Assembly: GCF_035195345.1 (NCBI RefSeq)
Contig: NZ_CP136574.1
Span: 1,178,001 to 1,242,000 of the forward strand
Source: Flavobacterium sp.
Lineage (GTDB): Bacteria > Bacteroidota > Bacteroidia > Flavobacteriales > Flavobacteriaceae
Length of the DNA: 64,000 bases
Reading direction: 5' to 3'
The notes below the pieces were generated by a model, which was given only the letters and a program-made list of their open reading frames with translations, searched no databases and had not been told where the DNA came from. The translations under genes were made by a program, and so were the position numbers. Shown piece by piece: positions 58,181-64,000 of this stretch. Numbering within the stretch: position 1 is the first letter of the stretch; each line of letters begins with the position of its first letter.

Positions 58181-60172
58181 AAAATAATCCGTTCTCACCC
58201 TTTTTATAGTATTGCTTATTTCAGTCTTTAACTTAACGTAGTCGGAAACTTCTTCTTTAATTGAGTTTCTTATTAATTCATCATCGTTATTGAGAAAATC
58301 TTGCATCAAGTTATTCATTAGTTTTTGAAGCAAGAATTCTCTATATGTATATAAAGTTTGAATTGTATGTTCCTTTACTTGAGAGTCATCATCTTTTGAT
58401 TTAACAAATACTTGCTTTTTCTCTAGCCAACCATCCAAAGTATATTTTTCATCTTCCATCTGAATATCGGCAATAATATTTTCATATTTTCCATCTGACT
58501 CAGCAATAAATTCACTTCTATCAAAAACACCTTTTGTTAAAAAGGTTTCCAATATTCTTTTAGCTAAATCTTTAAAAATTTCATCTGAAAACTCTACTTC
58601 ATCTTCTTGTAAATTCAAATAAATTTTTTCAAAAACTCTAATTTTTCTTTTTTCTGCTACTGGCTTAACCTCTCCGTCTTCATTGGGCCTTAAAAAAATA
58701 TCTTCTATTTCAATAATTCTATCACCATGTTTAATTAAAATCCCAAGAATACTCCTTTCTATCAAAGAAGAAATCTCTACACTTGTCAAAACATTTGACG
58801 AAACATTATCACTTTTTACAACTTCAAATGCTTTTTGCTCTTCTTTATATTGTTTATTTGCTTCCGATAAATCCTTTTTGACTAATTGTGCTAAGGTATT
58901 AAATAGTACATCTTCAGAAATGTCCATAATTCGAGAACATTCCTTGATATAGACTTCGCGTTTGATTCGGTCTGGAATTTTAGAAATACTAACTACCATA
59001 TCACGAATTAAATCGGCCTTTTTAATCGGATCATTCTTAGCTTCTTGAATCAATAAAGACGCTTTAAACTGAATGAAATCTTTTGCATTTTCCTCGAAAT
59101 ACAACTGCAAATCGTCATACGATGTTTTTCGAGCAAAACTATCTGGGTCATCGCCATCAGGAAACGTACATACTTTTACATTCATTCCTGCTTCCAAAAT
59201 CAAATCAATTCCTCGAATCGAAGCACGAAGTCCAGCTGCATCACCATCAAAAAGGACGGTAATATTAGGCGTTAAACGATTGATTAAACGAATTTGATCA
59301 GGCGTTAAAGCCGTTCCAGAAGACGCAACTACGTTTTCAATTCCGGCTTGATGCATTTGTATAACATCAGTATAACCTTCTACCAAAAAACAATTGTTCA
59401 ATTTAGCGATGGATTGCTTCGCATGAAAAATTCCGTATAAAACTTTACTCTTGTGGTAAATATCACTTTCAGGTGAATTGAGGTATTTAGCTGCTTTTTT
59501 ATCATTGGTCAAAATACGACCTCCAAAACCTAACACACGACCACTCATACTATGAATAGGAAACATCACACGACCTTTGAATCGGTCAAATTGTTTATCT
59601 TCTTTTACAATAGAAAGTCCGGTTTTGTCTAAATAATCTAACTTATAACCTTTACCGAGTGCTTCTTTGGTAAAAGCATCCCACGTTTCTGGCGAATATC
59701 CTAAACCGAATTTTTTAATCGTATCAGAAGTAAACCCTCGTTCTTTAAAATAGGATAATCCGATGGCTTTGCCTTCTTCAGTTTCTAATAAGATATGATG
59801 AAAATATTTCTGTGCGAATTCGGAAACCAAATACATACTTTCCTTTTCATTGGCTTGCGCTACATCTTCATCAGACTGAACTGTTTCTTCAATTTCGATA
59901 TTGTATTTTACAGCTAAATATTTGATAGCTTCTGGATATGTAAAATGTTCGTGTTCCATTAAGAAAGTTACGGCATTTCCACCTTTTCCAGAAGAAAAAT
60001 CTTTCCAAATTTGCTTCACAGGCGACACCATAAATGAAGGCGATTTCTCGTTCACGAATGGGCTCAATCCTTTCAAATTACTTCCAGCACGTTTGAGTTG
60101 TACAAAATCACCAATCACCTCCTCAACTCGGGCGGTTTCAAAAACTTTTTCTATGGTGTCTTTTGATATCAA
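58172..60172 (-). CDS. dnaG: DNA primase DnaG with zinc ligands lost
   Basis: Makes RNA primers at the replication fork. The N-terminal zinc-binding domain keeps its frame (GLSPFVNEKSPSFMVSPVKQIWKDFSSGKGG). However, the four ligand positions are S37, V40, D58 and S61 instead of Cys, His, Cys, Cys, with spacing identical to E. coli 40/43/61/64. The TOPRIM core is intact (FLVEGYTDVIQMHQAG, TVLFDGDAAGLRAS, DGDDPDSF). The C-terminal helicase-binding region follows. Length is 666 aa. The start is TTG at 60172. Confidence 0.97.
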   Translation of the reverse strand: MISKDTIEKVFETARVEEVIGDFVQLKRAGSNLKGLSPFVNEKSPSFMVSPVKQIWKDFSSGKGGNAVTFLMEHEHFTYPEAIKYLAVKYNIEIEETVQSDEDVAQANEKESMYLVSEFAQKYFHHILLETEEGKAIGLSYFKERGFTSDTIKKFGLGYSPETWDAFTKEALGKGYKLDYLDKTGLSIVKEDKQFDRFKGRVMFPIHSMSGRVLGFGGRILTNDKKAAKYLNSPESDIYHKSKVLYGIFHAKQSIAKLNNCFLVEGYTDVIQMHQAGIENVVASSGTALTPDQIRLINRLTPNITVLFDGDAAGLRASIRGIDLILEAGMNVKVCTFPDGDDPDSFARKTSYDDLQLYFEENAKDFIQFKASLLIQEAKNDPIKKADLIRDMVVSISKIPDRIKREVYIKECSRIMDISEDVLFNTLAQLVKKDLSEANKQYKEEQKAFEVVKSDNVSSNVLTSVEISSLIERSILGILIKHGDRIIEIEDIFLRPNEDGEVKPVAEKRKIRVFEKIYLNLQEDEVEFSDEIFKDLAKRILETFLTKGVFDRSEFIAESDGKYENIIADIQMEDEKYTLDGWLEKKQVFVKSKDDDSQVKEHTIQTLYTYREFLLQKLMNNLMQDFLNNDDELIRNSIKEEVSDYVKLKTEISNTIKRVRTDYFKK

Positions 60173-60217
60173 ACTAACTATTTAGGAGGGCAAGTTACAA
60201 AGTTTTTGAATATTATA

Positions 60218-60243
60218 CCTACAAGGTTTTGAAAACCTTACAT
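60218..60243. repeat. Imperfect hairpin ACCTACAAGGTTTTGAAAACC
   Basis: CTACAAGGTTTT and GAAAACCTTACATG pair imperfectly around the same AGGTTTT(T)GAAA(A)CCT core seen at 35459-35490. It lies upstream of dnaG and has no T run of its own. Confidence 0.55.
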
Positions 60244-60250
60244 GAAAATA

Positions 60251-60284
60251 AAAAAAGCACTCCATATGGCTGAAGTGCTTTTTT
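60251..60284 (-). terminator. Terminator after the outer-membrane protein gene
   Basis: AAAAAAGCACT (60251-60261) pairs perfectly with AGTGCTTTTTT (60274-60284) over a 12-base loop. On the minus strand it ends in six Ts, 31-64 bases past the stop at 60315. Confidence 0.85.
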
Positions 60285-60314
60285 AAACAGAGAACTTAAA
60301 CTAACCCCTAATTT

Positions 60315-61859
60315 TTAATTAAAATCAAAGCGTATTCCTAACGAAACGTTGTTTTGATCTATATTATTGTGTTTGAACATTGGATTTAAGTCATATTTAA
60401 CATATAGACTTGTAACTTTATAACCTACATAAGCACTTAAACCATAAGTAAAATCATTTACATTGAAATCTGCTTTTGTTTTTTCATTAACTTTTTTTCC
60501 ATCCAATTCATATCTAATAAATTGTTTCGAATTGGTATTAACTCCAGCAAATCCTCCTAAACCAAATCTAAAACCTTGATGCGATTTGAATATTTTTTTT
60601 CCATCTTTTTCTTCTGTTTTAGAAAAATCAAATTCTAAATGAACAGGCATAACAAAATAAACATTTCTGAAATAAGTATGATTATCTTTAAAATTAATAG
60701 GATACGTTTCTAAAACTGTTTCACTTCCAGTGTCTACAAAAACTCTATTGTCGGTTGCATGCAACATGTTGTATTGAAAACCTAAACCATATTTTAAATG
60801 CAATAAATTAGAATTTTGACTTAATCTAGTATTTAATGTTAAACCCCATTCATAAAAAGTTGAACGTAAATACCCAAAATCTGAATTAGCAACAGCTCCA
60901 TCAGTAATTAAGTTATTAAACCCTGTAGCAAAAACGAATTGCGAAGTTGTTCTTCTTTCTCCATCGTTATTTATTCTATAACTGTTTTTATATCCTCCAG
61001 GAATCGATATTGAATGTTTTTTTCTAATTATTGAATCTGATTCAATAATTCTACCTTCTACTTTATCTTGAATCAATTGTGCTAATTTAACTTCTTCAAT
61101 TGCCAATTTATTTTCAATGTTTCTCGCGCGTTCTTCTGCAATTTTTTGCTTTAACTCTTGCGCTTTTTCATAGGTTATCTTTCCATCTTTAACTTGCAAA
61201 TCAATGGCTTCAACTTCAACTTTCAAAGCTTTTTTTTCTTCTGTTGTTATCATTTCGATTTGGTTTGAAATTGCTTTTGCTTTTGATTCAAAAGTAAAAT
61301 TCTTTGGACTTCTTCCTTTTACAATACCCGTTTCGATAGTTGAATCGTCAACAATTTCAATAATTATATCTTTAAACCAAATCTGACCTGTCCCATCTAA
61401 TAAAACGCCATAAGATATTGATGATGCCTCTACTGGTATATAAAGTACTATTTCATACCTTGTCCAATCTGTAGTATTCTTTATTGGTCTTGAATACATA
61501 TTGTCGAAAGCAAGAAGTGATTTTAATTCATCTACTCGCATCCAAAGCCCTGCCCACGATTTTACATTTTCACTTTTTAAATACCCCGACATTTTAATGG
61601 TTTTTCCTAAATATTGATTTGGATTAATCGTTTTCGATAAACCTCCAAAACCCTTTATTCTTTTTTTAATGGATTTAATTGTGAAAAAATTTTCTCTTTC
61701 AGCATTTATATCATTATCAATTCCCATTTGATAACTATCTGATGCGCTTCCGTGTTGTTCCCATTCCGTAGAGGGTTCTATCAATTTTGTTTCCTGAGCA
61801 ATAACTTTACTGAGTAAACTAAACACAATAACAATTGTGTACAAAATAATTTTTTGCAT
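60315..61859 (-). CDS. Modular exported protein: jelly-roll domain, coiled coil, outer-membrane barrel
   Basis: A 514-aa protein with a signal peptide (residues 1-21, ending KVIAQ). Residues about 25-180 are a beta-sandwich (SGYLKSENVKSWAGLWMRVDELKSLLAFDNM, GVLLDGTGQIWFKDI) like carbohydrate-binding-type jelly rolls. About 195-270 is a charged coiled coil (IEMITTEEKKALKVEVEAIDLQVKDGKITYEKAQELKQKI). The remainder, about 290-514, is an outer-membrane barrel ending VSLGIRFDFN. It follows the anti-sigma gene by 34 bp and is the likely main target of that sigma system. Confidence 0.75.
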   Translation of the reverse strand: MQKIILYTIVIVFSLLSKVIAQETKLIEPSTEWEQHGSASDSYQMGIDNDINAERENFFTIKSIKKRIKGFGGLSKTINPNQYLGKTIKMSGYLKSENVKSWAGLWMRVDELKSLLAFDNMYSRPIKNTTDWTRYEIVLYIPVEASSISYGVLLDGTGQIWFKDIIIEIVDDSTIETGIVKGRSPKNFTFESKAKAISNQIEMITTEEKKALKVEVEAIDLQVKDGKITYEKAQELKQKIAEERARNIENKLAIEEVKLAQLIQDKVEGRIIESDSIIRKKHSISIPGGYKNSYRINNDGERRTTSQFVFATGFNNLITDGAVANSDFGYLRSTFYEWGLTLNTRLSQNSNLLHLKYGLGFQYNMLHATDNRVFVDTGSETVLETYPINFKDNHTYFRNVYFVMPVHLEFDFSKTEEKDGKKIFKSHQGFRFGLGGFAGVNTNSKQFIRYELDGKKVNEKTKADFNVNDFTYGLSAYVGYKVTSLYVKYDLNPMFKHNNIDQNNVSLGIRFDFN

Positions 61860-61893
61860 GACTGTTTGATTTTTAAGTAATGATGATTTTTAT

Positions 61894-62550
61894 TTATTCG
61901 TAATTTCTATTCGCTAATGCTGATTTTGCATCTTGAAATTTTTTAGTTAGTTTATCTAAAGTTGTTTCTTTGTAATTTACGTCTAATTCTTTTTCAACGG
62001 TTGATAATAAACTAGCCGCATCTATTTTAATTTTAGATTTAACACTGTTTTTTTTAATTAAAGGAATTTCTTTTTGATTGACTTGAACTTCAACTAACAA
62101 CTTTTCAGATGACGGGTAATCGTTAATGGTTGATGGATTTAGTTGTATTAAATTCACTTCTTTTTCTAACTCATCTGCTTTCTTTAATTTATTGTTTTTT
62201 GCTTCTGGATAATTTACTTCATTCTGAACTAAAACTAGTTGATTATTTTCAACTGAAATATCATTTATTTTATTCGTTTCAACTGAATCTTTTTCTTCGT
62301 TAATTGTTGTTACAACCGGAATTGAATTATTAATTTCTGTAGTTTCGTTTGAACTGAAAATAAAAAATCCCATTCCGAAAAAAAATAGTGTAGAAGCTGC
62401 CACAAAAAACCAACCGTAACCTTTCTTTGGCTTTTTTTCTTCTGAAATAGTTAACATAGCATCTAATCTATCCCAAGCTTGAGCAGAAGGCTGAATCTCT
62501 CTAGCATTCAGCTTTTCTCTAAATTGATTATCTATTTTATTTGGTTCCAT
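61894..62550 (-). CDS. Probable membrane anti-sigma factor
   Basis: A 218-aa protein with a cytoplasmic N-terminus (MEPNKIDNQFREKLNAREIQPSAQAWDRLDAML), one transmembrane helix (about residues 46-65, GWFFVAASTLFFFGMGFFIF) and an acidic periplasmic tail without known domain. The QPSAQAWDRLDAML opening recurs in Bacteroidetes proteins paired with ECF sigma factors. It overlaps the sigma gene by 14 bp. Anti-sigma function is inferred from topology and linkage; no zinc-binding HxxxCxxC is present. Confidence 0.72.
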   Translation of the reverse strand: MEPNKIDNQFREKLNAREIQPSAQAWDRLDAMLTISEEKKPKKGYGWFFVAASTLFFFGMGFFIFSSNETTEINNSIPVVTTINEEKDSVETNKINDISVENNQLVLVQNEVNYPEAKNNKLKKADELEKEVNLIQLNPSTINDYPSSEKLLVEVQVNQKEIPLIKKNSVKSKIKIDAASLLSTVEKELDVNYKETTLDKLTKKFQDAKSALANRNYE

Positions 62551-63106
62551 TGAGTTTCTTTTTTAAATCCGAAATTTGTTGTTGCAATAACTTTCGGGCG
62601 TTTGATAATTGCGATTTTGATGTCCCTTCGTTTATTTTGAGCATTTCTGCTATTTCCTGATGTTTATATCCTTCAATTGCATATAAGTTGAACACCATTT
62701 TATAGCCATCGGGCAAATTATCAATCATATTTTGAATATCGTCAACTGAAAAATCTTCCATTTCATAAACCGATTCATTCTCGCTAACTGTTACATCATC
62801 AATATCTTGGTGATTGAAGTTATTCTTTTTAACCCGAAGAAAGTCAATACATTCATAAATCATAATTCGGCGAATCCAACCTTCAAAACTACCTTTGTGT
62901 TCAAAACTTTTTAGATTGGTAAACACTTTCATAAATCCGGTAATCATGACATCTTCTGCGTGGTGAATATCTTTTATATATTGGCGACAAACACTTAACA
63001 TTTTAGAAGAAAACTTGGCATAAATCTGCTGTTGTGCTTGTCGATTATTTTCGACAGCCAACATAATAAGTTGCTTTTCTTCTTGATGCAATTGAATTAC
63101 TTTCAT
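62537..63106 (-). CDS. ECF-type RNA polymerase sigma factor
   Basis: A 189-aa extracytoplasmic-function sigma factor. Region 2 is visible at about residues 25-95 (YIKDIHHAEDVMITGFMKVFTNLKSFEHKGSFEGWIRRIMIYECIDFLR) and region 4 at about 128-180 (LPDGYKMVFNLYAIEGYKHQEIAEMLKINEGTSKSQLSNARKLLQ). The first gene of a sigma/anti-sigma/outer-membrane unit, it probably controls itself and an envelope response. Its leader shares 18 identical bases with that of groEL up to the ATG. Confidence 0.93.
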   Translation of the reverse strand: MKVIQLHQEEKQLIMLAVENNRQAQQQIYAKFSSKMLSVCRQYIKDIHHAEDVMITGFMKVFTNLKSFEHKGSFEGWIRRIMIYECIDFLRVKKNNFNHQDIDDVTVSENESVYEMEDFSVDDIQNMIDNLPDGYKMVFNLYAIEGYKHQEIAEMLKINEGTSKSQLSNARKLLQQQISDLKKKLNGTK

Positions 63107-63271
63107 TTTTAAATTTAGAATTCAGAAATTAGAATTCAGAATCTTACTTCTAATTATATAGACGAGAATGTTTTTAAAATGGTTGCATGATTTTAAAAAA
63201 ATGTGTCAATTTTCAATGTGTCAATGTGTGAATATCAATAAAAAGGCACATTGACTTATTGACTCATTGAC
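63107..63271. repeat. Word-repeat spacer between the prenyl synthase and ECF sigma genes
   Basis: Two blocks are visible. Next to the sigma start is TTTAGAATTCAG...TTAGAATTCAG, whose minus strand reads like the groEL leader. Next to the prenyl synthase are TCAATGTG words and then TTGACTTA, TTGACTCA, TTGACTTA in tandem (63251-63274), with the last copy overlapping the stop codon of the synthase. Confidence 0.7.
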
Positions 63272-64000
63272 TTATTTTTTACGTTCAATAACGTAATTTA
63301 CCATTAAAATAAGGGAATCTTTATAGTGTGAAGATGGAAAATCTTGTAGTAATGAAAGTGCTTCTTGTTGAAATTGTACCATTTTTCCTTCAGCGTAAGT
63401 TAAACCGTTTTTGTCTTTAACAAATTGGATAACTTCTTTGACGCGCTTTTTGTCTTTATTGTGATTTTTAACCGAATTAATTGCCCAACTTTTTTCTTTT
63501 GGCGAACAATTGTTTAAGGCGTAAATCAATGGTAGAGTCATTTTTTGTTCTTTGATGTCAATTCCGGTTGGCTTACCAATGGCATCGTCGGTATAATCAA
63601 ACAAATCGTCTTTGATTTGAAATGCCATTCCGATTAATTCTCCAAATTTTCGCATTTTTTCTACCAAAACAAAATCATCTGGTGCAACTGAACAAGCACC
63701 AAGTGAACAACAAGCTGCAATTAAAGTAGCGGTTTTTTGTCGGATAATTTCGTAATAAATAGCTTCGGTGATGTCTAGTCTGCGTGCTTTTTCAATTTGA
63801 AGCAATTCACCTTCACTCATTTCACGCACTGCGACTGAAATGATTTTTAGTAAATCGAAATCATTATTATCAATGGAAAGTAACAAACCTTTTGACAATA
63901 AAAAGTCGCCCACTAAAACCGCAATTTTATTTTTCCAAAGTGCGTTTAAAGAGAAAAATCCGCGACGTTTGTTACTATCGTCAACTACATCATCATGTAC
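63272..64000 (-). CDS. Polyprenyl synthetase (trans-isoprenyl diphosphate synthase), 5' end cut by window
   Basis: Condenses isopentenyl diphosphate units for quinone or lipid carriers. The frame is open to the last base of the window and begins VHDDVVDDSNKRRG, the first aspartate-rich motif. The second is QIKDDLFDYTDD, followed by GIDIKEQKMTLPLIYAL. A GTG at 63913 is internal and not the start, since the first motif lies upstream of it. About 243 residues are present and roughly 80 N-terminal ones are missing. Chain length of the product cannot be set without the residues before the first motif. Confidence 0.93.
   Translation of the reverse strand, partial: VHDDVVDDSNKRRGFFSLNALWKNKIAVLVGDFLLSKGLLLSIDNNDFDLLKIISVAVREMSEGELLQIEKARRLDITEAIYYEIIRQKTATLIAACCSLGACSVAPDDFVLVEKMRKFGELIGMAFQIKDDLFDYTDDAIGKPTGIDIKEQKMTLPLIYALNNCSPKEKSWAINSVKNHNKDKKRVKEVIQFVKDKNGLTYAEGKMVQFQQEALSLLQDFPSSHYKDSLILMVNYVIERKK

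Noticed and set aside
60180..60190. Anti-SD-like CCCTCCTAAA in the dnaG leader (minus strand)
   Set aside because: Could pair with an SD in another RNA, but I see no partner, and a single short match is expected by chance.
1..64000. Insertion sequences, prophage, or toxin-antitoxin and defence genes
   Set aside because: No transposase, integrase, phage structural, nuclease-helicase or toxin-like protein is recognisable among the open frames.

Overview
The window is low-GC DNA from a member of the Flavobacteriaceae, most likely Flavobacterium or a close relative. The evidence is the gldKLMN gliding/type IX secretion cluster, a separate gldB-gldC pair, an exosortase-F pair, a short RpoD without region 1.1, recurrent TAnnTTTG promoter elements with few Shine-Dalgarno sequences, and a dcw cluster in flavobacterial order. 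No insertion sequence, prophage, CRISPR array or rRNA gene is visible. The gene set is mostly core genome, with three accessory-looking blocks.

Layout. 1-8.4 kb (minus): topA, a degenerate arginase-fold protein, gldK, gldL, gldM and gldN (gldN is cut by the window start). 8.6-13.2 kb (plus): miaB, a sigma-54 activator, lptE, a TPR-like protein and secG; then groES-groEL to 15.3 kb. 15.4-22.6 kb (minus): a 122-aa exported protein, dabA (DUF2309), dabB (NuoL-like), a SulP transporter and a DUF2490 protein, which looks like an inorganic-carbon or anion uptake operon. 22.7-25.8 kb (minus): a metal-linked trio of a HYC_CC_PP-like protein, a TonB-dependent receptor and an HMA-domain protein. 25.8-26.8 kb (minus): xrtF and its partner. 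26.8-36.9 kb: a GAF-type methionine sulfoxide reductase, an antiporter, rpsO, pnp, an uncharacterised envelope pair, an HTH protein, rpoD, rpe, a CBS protein, an MtfA-like peptidase and tRNA-Arg. 37-53.5 kb (minus): yqeY, then the whole division and wall cluster mraZ-rsmH-ftsL-ftsI-murE-mraY-murD-ftsW-murG-murC-ftsQ-ftsA-ftsZ. 53.8-58.2 kb: an alpha/beta hydrolase, engB, gldC, gldB, nadE and a LuxR-type regulator. 58.2-64 kb (minus): dnaG, an ECF sigma/anti-sigma/outer-membrane unit and a prenyl synthase cut by the window end.

The most notable non-gene signals are: three GTGGTAA repeats at an exact 10-bp period over the mraZ promoter (a probable MraZ box); strong Shine-Dalgarno sequences before rpoD and ftsZ in a lineage that mostly ignores them; and intergenic elements built from short repeated words (hairpins, tandem heptamers, shared leaders) that recur between genes. 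At the protein level, the primase has lost all four zinc ligands, the topoisomerase I contains no cysteine, and the arginase-fold protein beside gldK lacks its metal ligands.
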